Of a DNA stretch of 64,000 bases, positions 17,833 through 25,931 are shown piece after piece. The stretch lies in contig JAJNBL010000001.1 in the NCBI GenBank assembly GCA_021156175.1, positions 186,001-250,000 on the forward strand, read 5' to 3'. How positions within the stretch are numbered: position 1 is the stretch's first letter; each line of letters opens with the position of its first letter. Source of the DNA: Rickettsiales bacterium (GTDB lineage Bacteria > Pseudomonadota > Alphaproteobacteria > Rickettsiales > JAJNBL01). A program made the position numbers and the translations under genes. The notes beneath the pieces were generated by a model, which worked only from the letters and a program-made list of their open reading frames with translations, was not told the origin of the DNA and did no database searches.

Positions 17833-18426
17833 TTACTGTATCACATTTGGACCGGTAGGAGCACCAGATGGAGGCAAATAAAGTTCATCATTATCAGAAG
17901 GGTAAGGCATTTCAACAGCACCGCCCGGCACCAATACAACAGCCGCTGAACCGCCATTGCGACCTGGAAAAACCGGCATTGCGTACTGAGAATCGTTATC
18001 CTGTGGTGGCACCATTACGATAGTTGGAGCAGGAAGTGCTGCAGAAGCTGCATTACTACGTTTTGCAGAAGTACCTGCCAACACACTCGGTGGGTTTGCC
18101 AATGGAGCAGCCGCTAACGGATGTCTAGTTGGGCTTGGATTGTTCCGAAAAGCCATCGGCTTTGCTACACGCGGTGCAGGAATGGCCGATGGTTGATTCG
18201 GGTTATCTTGTTGCTGATGCTGATAATAATAGAGATAATACGCATCATCGTTATCCGCAGGAGTCTGCTGAAGCGTCTGATAGTAAAACTCCCGGGTCAC
18301 TTTTGTATGAATTGGATGCGGAGCATATCTGCCACACGCAGTCAAACCTACAAGCATTACAACAGAAATGAGTACCAATGCACTCATACGCTGTAAAGGA
18401 GCTAGAGATGGAAAAATATTAGCCAT
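17833..18426 (-). CDS. Predicted lipoprotein with three DNDxxY motifs
   Basis: 197 residues from the ATG at 18426, preceded by AAGGA eight bases upstream; this beats the in-frame ATG at 18447. A signal segment (about residues 14-30) ends in LTAC with Cys31 as the lipidation site. The mature part is Pro/Ala/Asn-rich and disordered-looking. DNDxxY recurs at residues 58-63 (DNDDAY), 143-148 (DNDSQY) and 178-183 (DNDELY), the last two followed by short Pro-containing stretches. It is probably a paralogue of the 17157-17645 product by shared architecture. Function unknown. Confidence 0.68.
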   Translation of the reverse strand: MANIFPSLAPLQRMSALVLISVVMLVGLTACGRYAPHPIHTKVTREFYYQTLQQTPADNDDAYYLYYYQHQQQDNPNQPSAIPAPRVAKPMAFRNNPSPTRHPLAAAPLANPPSVLAGTSAKRSNAASAALPAPTIVMVPPQDNDSQYAMPVFPGRNGGSAAVVLVPGGAVEMPYPSDNDELYLPPSGAPTGPNVIQ

Positions 18427-18985
18427 AAAACAGTCCTTAATTAACATACCTCTGACAAGGATATGCTACCTCCCGTATATTTTTCGTGAACAAAACGGAA
18501 AAATTTTCATTCCGGCCAAGGTTATCCCTTAGCCGTCAAAGACTCTACTTGATTTCTTAAGTTAATGCAAGGTTATTTTAGTAGTGCTATGTCAAAAAAT
18601 ACAAAACCACAGGCAATCCCCACTACTAAAAATGCTATAGCCGATGAAAGCACTAACGCCAACAGGAGAACCTTTGACAATTCCCTGAAAGATAGCCATT
18701 TTTTCGGGCACGGATCCGTCCCAAGCCCTACTCTGGCGGACTCAAGAGGAAGTGGAGAAATAGGGGATCCGGTCATGTGTGCTAGCCCTGCTATAGAATG
18801 TTTTGTGTTTCACACGTAAGGGGATTCTCTGCTGAATAAGTAAAAAAAAGCTTAAGGCCGGAGGGAATACTACTGGGCTTTTGAAAAAAATGGTTTATAT
18901 TCCGTAAATACTTTTTTTGGACTATTTACACCAGAAGGTGAAATAACTTCATTTAGCACATCAAGATATAAGCGACTGAAATATT
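18427..18985. other. Long intergenic region before murC
   Basis: This 559-base stretch has no well-supported gene. It holds the divergent leader of the lipoprotein gene and the region upstream of murC, in which I see no strong promoter; TTGGAC at 18917-18922 is weak. A possible small membrane-protein ORF (18573-18776, minus strand) lies in the middle. No tRNA-like or conserved RNA fold was recognised. Confidence 0.5.
18573..18776 (-). CDS. Possible small single-helix membrane protein
   Basis: 67 residues from an ATG at 18776 with AGGG about nine bases upstream. The first 30 residues are polar and the second half is one long hydrophobic helix (about residues 35-62, VLLLALVLSSAIAFLVVGIA and on). 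An overlapping plus-strand ORF of 84 residues has no such organisation. It may be a real short membrane protein or chance; no homologue is known to me. Confidence 0.3.
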   Translation of the reverse strand: MTGSPISPLPLESARVGLGTDPCPKKWLSFRELSKVLLLALVLSSAIAFLVVGIACGFVFFDIALLK

Positions 18986-20452
18986 ATGATAAATTCCAGC
19001 TCTGCACAACGCATGCCCGTCGATATTGGCATCATTCATGTCATTGGAATCGGTGGAATTGGCATGAGCGGCATCGCCGAAATCCTTCATAATTTAGGAT
19101 ATAAAGTGCAAGGCTCTGACGTTGCAGAAAGCGGAAATGTGGCACGTCTGCGGGAAAAAGGCATTTCTGTTGTCATTGGTCATAAAGAAGAGAATATTGA
19201 AGGCGTTGCCGTTGTCGTAAAATCCTCTGCCGTAAAGAAGGATAACCCCGAAATTCTAGGCGCCCGCTCACGCCATATCCCCGTCATTTGCCGGGCAGAA
19301 ATGCTTGCGGAAATCGTAAGGCTTAAAAATACGGTCGCAATTGCAGGAACACACGGCAAAACGACCACTACTTCCATGGTTGCGCATTTATTTGAGAAAG
19401 CGGCACTACAACCCACTGTAATCAATGGTGGAATCATCAACACCCGCGGAACCAACGCCTATTTAGGCAGCGGCGAATGGTTGGTAGTCGAAGCCGATGA
19501 ATCTGACGGAACGTTTATCCGCCTGCCTGCAGTGGTGGGGATCGTTACCAATATCGATCCGGAACATCTCGAGCATTATGGCTCCTTTGAGGGCGTGAAG
19601 CAGGCCTTCCACACCTTTATTGAAAACCTACCCTTCTACGGCTTTGCCGTGATGTGCAAAGACCATCCGGAAGTCAAAACATTGATGGGGCAAATTATTG
19701 ATCGCAAGATCATTACCTATGGCTTGGAAGAACACCAAAACGGCGTGGATTTGCGCGCAATCAACATTCGCCCTAAAGGCATTGGCTCTGTGTTTGACGT
19801 CGTATTATCCGCACGTTTGACCCAAGATGAAGAGCGGATAATTCACGATGTTGTCCTCCCGATGCCGGGTATTCATAACGTCTCCAATGCTCTGGCTGCG
19901 ATTGGTGTCGCTGCGGAATTACGCTTCGGGGATGAAGTTATTCGTTGGGGATTTGAAGATTTTAAAGGCGTGAAACGCCGCTTTACCGAAACAGGAGAAG
20001 TAGAAGGTGTCCTCGTTATCGATGATTACGGACATCATCCTACAGAAATCATGGCAACATTGAGAACCGCACGCACAGTGGCGGATCAGCGCGGTGGCCG
20101 AGTAATTGCGATTGCACAGCCTCACCGTTATTCGCGTGTGCATGACCTCTTTAAAGAATTCGCAACCTGCTTTACTCATGCTGATATGATCTACATTAGT
20201 GATATTTACGCCGCAGGGGAAAAGCCCATTGACGGCATTAGCCGGGATAGCCTCGTTGCCGCCATTCGAGGCACAGGCAAAGACGTAAAACCGCTGCAAG
20301 ATCCAGAAACCCTAGCAAATACCATTGCTACCGTTGCACAACCAAACGATTTGGTCGTATGCTTAGGTGCAGGTAATATCACTTACTGGGCAAACGAACT
20401 TCCTGCAGGGCTTGAGGCTGTTTACCGGAACGGAAAAACTGCCCGTGCGTAG
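18986..20452 (+). CDS. murC: UDP-N-acetylmuramate-L-alanine ligase
   Basis: 488 residues. The N-terminal Rossmann loop GIGGIGMSGIAEIL, the ATP-binding AGTHGKTTTTSM (about residue 124) and the Mur-ligase EADESDGTF and NIDPEHLEHYG segments are intact. It adds the first amino acid, L-Ala, to UDP-MurNAc in the cytoplasm. It begins a murC-murB-ddl-ftsQ run with only 5 bases before murB. The usual upstream murG is not beside it. Confidence 0.97.
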   Translation: MINSSSAQRMPVDIGIIHVIGIGGIGMSGIAEILHNLGYKVQGSDVAESGNVARLREKGISVVIGHKEENIEGVAVVVKSSAVKKDNPEILGARSRHIPVICRAEMLAEIVRLKNTVAIAGTHGKTTTTSMVAHLFEKAALQPTVINGGIINTRGTNAYLGSGEWLVVEADESDGTFIRLPAVVGIVTNIDPEHLEHYGSFEGVKQAFHTFIENLPFYGFAVMCKDHPEVKTLMGQIIDRKIITYGLEEHQNGVDLRAINIRPKGIGSVFDVVLSARLTQDEERIIHDVVLPMPGIHNVSNALAAIGVAAELRFGDEVIRWGFEDFKGVKRRFTETGEVEGVLVIDDYGHHPTEIMATLRTARTVADQRGGRVIAIAQPHRYSRVHDLFKEFATCFTHADMIYISDIYAAGEKPIDGISRDSLVAAIRGTGKDVKPLQDPETLANTIATVAQPNDLVVCLGAGNITYWANELPAGLEAVYRNGKTARA

Positions 20453-20457
20453 GAGTC

Positions 20458-21387
20458 ATGGTGAAAATAGATAACGCCTCGTCCTCTCAGAATCTTATCG
20501 AGCGCCTGCCCAAAGTGCGTGGCGCTTATCGCGAATCTGTTGAACTTTCCCGCATCAATTGGTTTAATGTCGGAGGATTGGCCGAAGTGGTCTTCCGTCC
20601 CCTGGATGTCGAAGATTTAGCTTATTTCTTGCGCGAAAAACCCCTCGATATACCTGTCACCGTACTTGGCGTAGGTTCCAACCTGCTTGTGCGCGATGGC
20701 GGAATTCCAGGTGTGGTGATTCGTTTGGGACGTGGCTTTGCAGATATTAGACAATCGGGTAAGACCGTCCATGCAGGAGCTGCCGCCTTAAGTTTTAATG
20801 TGGCCACCGTCTCTGCGGAATATGGCCTTGCAGGACTCGAATTTATGGTGGGTATCCCTGGAACTGTTGGCGGCGGACTCGCGATGAACGGAGGCGCCTA
20901 TGGTGCTGACTTCGGCTCCGTCTTAGAACGGGCAGAGGCGGTAGATGAAGGCGGAAATATCCTGGATCTTTCGGCCACCGATTTCGGATTTATGTATCGC
21001 GGTCATACGCTGCCGGAAGGCATTATTTTTACAAAAGCGATCTTTAAGGGAACGCCGGATCAACCAAACGCCATACGCGAACGGCTAAACCGTATCACCG
21101 AAGAGCGTGCAGCCACCCAACCGATCAAAAGCCGTACGAGTGGCAGTACGTTTAAAAATCCTGCCGGCCATAAAGCATGGCAATTAATTGACGAAGCAGG
21201 ATGCCGTGGCTTGATGATGGGCGGTGCACAAGTATCCGAGAAACATTGCAACTTCCTGATCAACACAGGCACCGCGACTGCCGCCGATATTGAAAATCTG
21301 GGTGAAGAAGTGCGTCGCAGAGTAAAAGAAAAGAGTGGCATTACGTTGGAATGGGAAATTAAACGTATTGGTAAGAATTTAGTGTAA
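20458..21387 (+). CDS. murB: UDP-N-acetylenolpyruvoylglucosamine reductase (MurB, type II-like)
   Basis: 309 residues. The FAD-binding segments (TVLGVGSNLLVRDGGIPGVV) and (GLEFMVGIPGTVGGGLAMN) are canonical, and the catalytic Ser lies in SRTSGSTFKNP. It reduces UDP-GlcNAc-enolpyruvate to UDP-MurNAc. AGGAG at 20451-20455 is only two bases before the ATG at 20458 but five before the GTG at 20461, so translation may start one codon later. A strong hairpin follows the stop. Confidence 0.97.
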   Translation: MVKIDNASSSQNLIERLPKVRGAYRESVELSRINWFNVGGLAEVVFRPLDVEDLAYFLREKPLDIPVTVLGVGSNLLVRDGGIPGVVIRLGRGFADIRQSGKTVHAGAAALSFNVATVSAEYGLAGLEFMVGIPGTVGGGLAMNGGAYGADFGSVLERAEAVDEGGNILDLSATDFGFMYRGHTLPEGIIFTKAIFKGTPDQPNAIRERLNRITEERAATQPIKSRTSGSTFKNPAGHKAWQLIDEAGCRGLMMGGAQVSEKHCNFLINTGTATAADIENLGEEVRRRVKEKSGITLEWEIKRIGKNLV

Positions 21388-21413
21388 GGATGTTGCTTGA
21401 TAAGCACATCCTT
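21386..21413 (+). promoter_or_regulatory. Intercistronic hairpin between murB and ddl
   Basis: AAGGATGT (21386-21393) pairs perfectly with ACATCCTT (21406-21413), and GCTT/AAGC extends the stem after a one-base bulge. The left arm overlaps the murB stop codon. There is no T-run, so it is more likely an mRNA-processing or stability element than a terminator. Confidence 0.55.
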
Positions 21414-21435
21414 CGAGAATAACGGAGCGAAAACT

Positions 21436-22428
21436 ATGACAAAACGTAACAAACATATCGCCGTCTTGATGGGTGGCCTTTCATCGGAGCGCGAAGTATC
21501 GCTCTCCAGCGGCAAAGGCGTAGTAGAGGCCCTCACCTCGCTTGGCTATAAAGTCACAGCAGTGGATGTAAGCCGCGATATCGCAGAACGCTTAGGCGAA
21601 CTTAAACCAGATGTAGCTTTCATAGCGCTGCACGGAACCTATGGCGAAGACGGCTGCATTCAAGGCATACTTGAATATTTGCGCATTCCCTATACCCATT
21701 CCGGCGTATTGGCTTCCGCAACCGGTATGGATAAGCCGCTTGCCAAACGCATTTTTGAAAGCGCTGGCATTCGTTGCCCCGGTGGAAAAGTCGTCAGCCG
21801 TGAAGAATTGATAGCGGTTTATGCAATGGGAGAAGAAATCCTCCCAAGACCCTTTGTTGTAAAACCCGTCGCCGATGGATCGAGCGTAGGTGTCCATATT
21901 ATTCGCGAAGGAAGCTCACGTGGGTTCACACCGTCTGAGTGTGATTTCGGTGAACAGGTGCTTGTGGAGCCTTATATTCCTGGACGTGAGCTTGCGATTG
22001 CAGTACTCGATGGTGAACCGCTTGGCGTGATTGAACTTCGCCCGAAAAGTGGATTTTATGATTATGAAAACAAATATACTGCCGGCATGACAGATCACTT
22101 AATGCCTGCGCCGATTCCGCAAGATGCGTATATTCAAGCAATGGAAATGGCGGCAAAAGCGCATAATGTCCTTGGTTGCCGTGGCGTGACACGCTCCGAT
22201 ATTCGTTATAATGATACGACGGAAGGCGAACCGGGACTATTTTTGTTAGAGATTAATACGCATCCCGGCATGACGCCTCTTTCGCTCGTGCCTGAGATTG
22301 CAGCACATTGTGGTATCAGTTTTCCAGAACTTCTTGACCGTCTAGTACAGGGAGCCCGTTGTGACTACCAGGAGACGCCAACTTCGAAAACGTGCGAAGG
22401 CAAGCAAAAGGACAAGCGCCAGGCCTAG
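21436..22428 (+). CDS. ddl: D-alanine-D-alanine ligase
   Basis: 330 residues from the ATG at 21436, with GGAG eight bases upstream; the longer frame from 21397 would start inside the hairpin. ATP-grasp motifs are clear: GGLSSEREVSLSSG at the N-terminus, LHGTYGEDGCIQG, KPVADGSSVGV and the C-terminal LLEINTHPGMT with the metal-binding Glu and Asn. It makes the D-Ala-D-Ala dipeptide for peptidoglycan. Its last 68 bases overlap ftsQ in another frame, giving a divergent basic tail. Confidence 0.95.
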   Translation: MTKRNKHIAVLMGGLSSEREVSLSSGKGVVEALTSLGYKVTAVDVSRDIAERLGELKPDVAFIALHGTYGEDGCIQGILEYLRIPYTHSGVLASATGMDKPLAKRIFESAGIRCPGGKVVSREELIAVYAMGEEILPRPFVVKPVADGSSVGVHIIREGSSRGFTPSECDFGEQVLVEPYIPGRELAIAVLDGEPLGVIELRPKSGFYDYENKYTAGMTDHLMPAPIPQDAYIQAMEMAAKAHNVLGCRGVTRSDIRYNDTTEGEPGLFLLEINTHPGMTPLSLVPEIAAHCGISFPELLDRLVQGARCDYQETPTSKTCEGKQKDKRQA

Positions 22429-23236
22429 CAGCCCGCGTAACCAGCCTGCTTATAAGCGAGAAGCGCTCCGCATTGCGGTAGCGCGTCGTACCCGCTTGGC
22501 TATCCGCCGCACGTTCTGGGGAGCGATACTGGGACTTTTCCTTTTCATCGTAGGCAGCGCAGGATGGTTTGTGTACACTGGCGGGATTGGCCGTTTCTTT
22601 GATGAACGCTGGACAGACTTCCTCATCTTCACCGCCAAACGCGGACTTAACGTGGAAGAGATTTACCTTGAAGGCCAGCACTACGCAAATGCGGATGAAA
22701 TCCTCACCGTACTAGGCGTCCAGCGTGGCGAACCCATTCTTGGCATCCCAATCCAAAGCATCAAACAGCGGATCGAGCTATTAAGTTGGGTGAAGTATGC
22801 TTCCATCGAACGGCAACTTCCGAACGTCCTGCATGTTCGGATTGTAGAAAATACACCCGCAGCACTCTGGCAGTATGATAAGAAGCTTTATGTCATCACT
22901 CGCGAGGGGGAAGTGGTGGAAGATAGCAACATCAAACCTTTCGCCAAACTTCCTATTCTGGTCGGTGAAGATGCACCGGATAACGCCTCGGCGTTGCTGG
23001 GGATGGTTGATGCGGAAGAAGCACTGAAGCCCTATTTTGCCTCTGCAATTCGTATAGGGGAGCGGCGTTGGAATGTCCGCACACCGGGAGGAATAGAAAT
23101 TAAACTCCCGGAAGAAGGACAGGAAGAGGCCTGGAAACGGCTTGCATTGTTACAGAAAGAAACCAAGGTGCTGGATTCCCGCATCGCAAGTGTAGACTTA
23201 CGCCTGCCTGATAAAATCACGATTGGGCGTCGATAA
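22361..23236 (+). CDS. ftsQ: Cell division protein FtsQ
   Basis: 291 residues from a GTG with an AGGGAG ribosome-binding site inside ddl. A strongly basic cytoplasmic tail (residues 1-48) is followed by one membrane helix (about 51-71, FWGAILGLFLFIVGSAGWFV). A POTRA domain follows (VEEIYLEGQHYANADEIL) and a beta domain ending in DLRLPDKITIGRR, as in FtsQ/DivIB. It links early and late divisome proteins at the inner membrane. The usual ftsA and ftsZ do not follow; the next gene is on the opposite strand. Confidence 0.88.
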   Translation: MTTRRRQLRKRAKASKRTSARPSSPRNQPAYKREALRIAVARRTRLAIRRTFWGAILGLFLFIVGSAGWFVYTGGIGRFFDERWTDFLIFTAKRGLNVEEIYLEGQHYANADEILTVLGVQRGEPILGIPIQSIKQRIELLSWVKYASIERQLPNVLHVRIVENTPAALWQYDKKLYVITREGEVVEDSNIKPFAKLPILVGEDAPDNASALLGMVDAEEALKPYFASAIRIGERRWNVRTPGGIEIKLPEEGQEEAWKRLALLQKETKVLDSRIASVDLRLPDKITIGRR

Positions 23237-23262
23237 ATTTTCGTGTGATGTCCCCACTTCTA

Positions 23263-24339
23263 TTACGAATACTCATAAATAACAGCAACACCATCGGCAC
23301 CTGCTCCGCCTGCACGTGCTGCCGTACTAGCACCAGAACTCGCTCCATTTCCACCCGACCCGTAAGAAGTACCCGGGAAGCCCGCACTCCCTAGAGTTGG
23401 CCCAGGTCCTGCACCAAAATGGGAAACCCCTCCTCGCCCACCAGTCATAACATTCATTGCCAACACAAAGCCAAGCCCGCCACTGGTGCCTCGTCCATTG
23501 ATAATATTTCCACCTGTACTAAGCAGGCCACTACCGCCAGGCCCCCCTAATCCAGGAGTAGTATATGCAGGAGACCCATAACCATATGCGCCTCCTGGGG
23601 CATTCATTAATGCACCAAAATTCGTGGCACCACCGAAATTTCCATTATTATTGCCTGCAGCAGGAACAGCTCCTCCAGTACCGATAGTAATTGCGACACC
23701 AGCAAATCCACTTGTATATCTACTTTTAGCATAAGATCCACCACCTGCTCCTCCTGCTGCTGCAGATGCATTGGCTCCCGTTGCCGCAGTACCTCCACCA
23801 CTGCCACCTCCCCCCACAATTTCAACAATGATACTATTCGTTCCCGGAGTAGGAGTATACGTACCGCTGCTCGTAAAGACTTGCACATTCAGCAGTCTAC
23901 CTGAGGCACCTCCACCCATAAAATTTCGCTCATCCATAATCATACTGTTATCGATGGCAGTGGTCGAAGTTTGGAGCAGCACTTGCGCGATAGGCCATGC
24001 ACCAACAGGAAGGGAGGGCGGAGTGGGACTTGCTGCCTCAGTACCTGTTACAACGGAAACCGTACCATCGCTTTGGGCAATAACGATACGGTCAATACGA
24101 GGATCACTCACAGGAGGTGTAATAGTGGTGGTACTCTGTACACCGATTTCCGCTAACACATTACTGTTAAGAACACTCCCTGGGTCAAGCGCAACCGTCA
24201 TATCCGGAACGGCTTGCGCATGAGGAGCAAATGCTCCACTAACACGATGGAATACCGCAATATCACCATCGATAATATCAGGATATTCCGCTACAGTTTG
24301 GGTAGTATTATCGGGTTGTATAAAGGTAGAAACAGTCAT
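23263..24339 (-). CDS. Phage-tail-fibre-like protein with a glycine-rich domain
   Basis: 358 residues. Residues 1-150 resemble the N-terminal part of phage tail or baseplate proteins (DPRIDRIVIAQSDGTVSVV and SMIMDERNFMGGG). From about residue 152 (VFTSSGTYTPTPGT) to the end lies a glycine-rich domain with GGGGSGGG runs and the typical C-terminal G-x-x-G-V-A-V-I-Y-E-Y ending. Such domains bind surfaces in phage fibres. No other phage gene is nearby, so it is either a prophage relic or a domesticated surface protein. It splits ftsQ from any downstream dcw gene. Confidence 0.7.
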   Translation of the reverse strand: MTVSTFIQPDNTTQTVAEYPDIIDGDIAVFHRVSGAFAPHAQAVPDMTVALDPGSVLNSNVLAEIGVQSTTTITPPVSDPRIDRIVIAQSDGTVSVVTGTEAASPTPPSLPVGAWPIAQVLLQTSTTAIDNSMIMDERNFMGGGASGRLLNVQVFTSSGTYTPTPGTNSIIVEIVGGGGSGGGTAATGANASAAAGGAGGGSYAKSRYTSGFAGVAITIGTGGAVPAAGNNNGNFGGATNFGALMNAPGGAYGYGSPAYTTPGLGGPGGSGLLSTGGNIINGRGTSGGLGFVLAMNVMTGGRGGVSHFGAGPGPTLGSAGFPGTSYGSGGNGASSGASTAARAGGAGADGVAVIYEYS

Positions 24340-24440
24340 ATAAGCCTCATCCTATGGTTGAAGCCTGAGTGTTCCACACGCAACACAAAAAGTAAACCTA
24401 TAAGTGTAGCGCAGTTCGGAAAAGTTGTATAATACCAGGT

Positions 24441-25856
24441 TTATTTACTAACGATAATACTCAGTTTCTGCCCCTGCCTTAGCACAATCAGCTGCCAGCC
24501 TTTCAAGGTCGGATCTTTTACACTATCGCGCATCAGCTTTTCTATCTGCTCGGTCGAGGTAACTTTCTCTTGGTTTACCTCCAAGATTATATCCCGCGGC
24601 TGGATCCCTATGCGGGTCGATAATGTTCCAACTTTAAGTGCCGTAATCACGACACCTTCCTGAAATATCCCCAATCGTAACTCATCCGACAAAGCAGGCG
24701 AAAGATTTGCAACAGTAGCCCCTTCAAGCAGATGTTCACCGTTCAGCACACGCTCATCCCGTTTGGGCTTTTCCGGAGCGGCCACCATTTTTACGAAGGC
24801 TGTGACCTCTTCCCCTTTCCGCAGGATCGTAAACGGCACTTCTTTCCCGATATCATACGTCGCGATACGGAACCGCAAAACCTGGGCATTTGTCACATCA
24901 TGATCGCCCACATTCGTGATAATATCTCCTACTTGCAGATTCGCTTCTTTAGCCGGGCTATCCTCAAATATTTGGCTAATCAATGCACCATTCGGAGTTT
25001 TCAGGCCGAGTGATTTGGCGATATCTTGCGTCACATCCTGCATCGCCACCCCGAGCCAGGGACGCACAATTTTTCCATGATGTTTTTGGCTGCTTACAAT
25101 CGTTGCTACCATGTTCGATGGGGTGGCAAAACCAATCCCGTTCGAGCCACCCGAACGCGTGAAAATCGCGGTATTAATACCGGCAAGTTTACCGTCCGTC
25201 GTCACCAAAGCTCCACCCGAATTTCCTGGATTGATCGCCGCATCCGTTTGGATAAAAAACTGGTAATCTGAGACTCCCACGGAGGTCCGCGCTGTCGCAG
25301 AAACAATTCCACTTGTCACCGTCTGCCCTACACCGAACGGATTACCGATCGCAAGTACCAGATCCCCCACTTCCAACTGATCCGAATCGGCTAATGTAAG
25401 GAACGGCAATTCTTCCCCTTTGGTATCAATTTCAAGCAACGCTAAGTCGCTCCGATCATCTATTAGCACCACCTTCGCTTCAAACTCCCTGCGATCCGAA
25501 AGCACGACCGTTATTTCATCACTTCCTCCCACCACATGATTATTCGTAATAATCATACCTTTAGGATCAATAATAACCCCAGAACCAAGCGAACTTTGAA
25601 CCCGCTCCTTCCCAGGCATTTGGCCTTCTTTGCCAAAGAATTGGCGGAAAAATGGATCATTGTCGAGCAAGGAAAGTGTCTTCACTACAACTTTCTTACG
25701 GGTATAGATATTTACAACCGCCGGAGCTGATTTCTTCACCAATGGTGCGAAGGAAAGGGTAATTTGTGTAGAATTATCGGGAAGAGCTTTTTGAGCGAAT
25801 ACAGGTATTGGTGCCAACAAGCAGAGAATAAATGCTAATATGCGTACGTTCTTCAT
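24441..25856 (-). CDS. Do/HtrA-family periplasmic serine protease
   Basis: 471 residues. A signal peptide (residues 1-21, ending VFA) is followed by a trypsin-like domain with His107 (TNNHVV), Asp137 (DDRSDLALL) and Ser213 (NPGNSGGAL), all intact. Two PDZ domains follow (about residues 265-350 and 375-465). This matches DegP/DegQ/MucD-type proteases of periplasmic quality control. It stands alone, with no two-component system beside it. Confidence 0.95.
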   Translation of the reverse strand: MKNVRILAFILCLLAPIPVFAQKALPDNSTQITLSFAPLVKKSAPAVVNIYTRKKVVVKTLSLLDNDPFFRQFFGKEGQMPGKERVQSSLGSGVIIDPKGMIITNNHVVGGSDEITVVLSDRREFEAKVVLIDDRSDLALLEIDTKGEELPFLTLADSDQLEVGDLVLAIGNPFGVGQTVTSGIVSATARTSVGVSDYQFFIQTDAAINPGNSGGALVTTDGKLAGINTAIFTRSGGSNGIGFATPSNMVATIVSSQKHHGKIVRPWLGVAMQDVTQDIAKSLGLKTPNGALISQIFEDSPAKEANLQVGDIITNVGDHDVTNAQVLRFRIATYDIGKEVPFTILRKGEEVTAFVKMVAAPEKPKRDERVLNGEHLLEGATVANLSPALSDELRLGIFQEGVVITALKVGTLSTRIGIQPRDIILEVNQEKVTSTEQIEKLMRDSVKDPTLKGWQLIVLRQGQKLSIIVSK

Positions 25857-25931
25857 GCGAATAGCCTCGGAGGTTTAGTCCCAAGTCTACCGCCTTACAT
25901 TCAGAATTCAAGGAAGGTTTTTAGTAACACA

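Noticed and set aside
18565-18819. 84-residue plus-strand ORF in the pre-murC gap
   Set aside because: Low-complexity Ser/Thr-rich sequence with no ribosome-binding site. It overlaps a slightly better minus-strand candidate.
23263-24339. Intact prophage
   Set aside because: Only one phage-like gene is present; no integrase, capsid, terminase or attachment repeats are seen around it.
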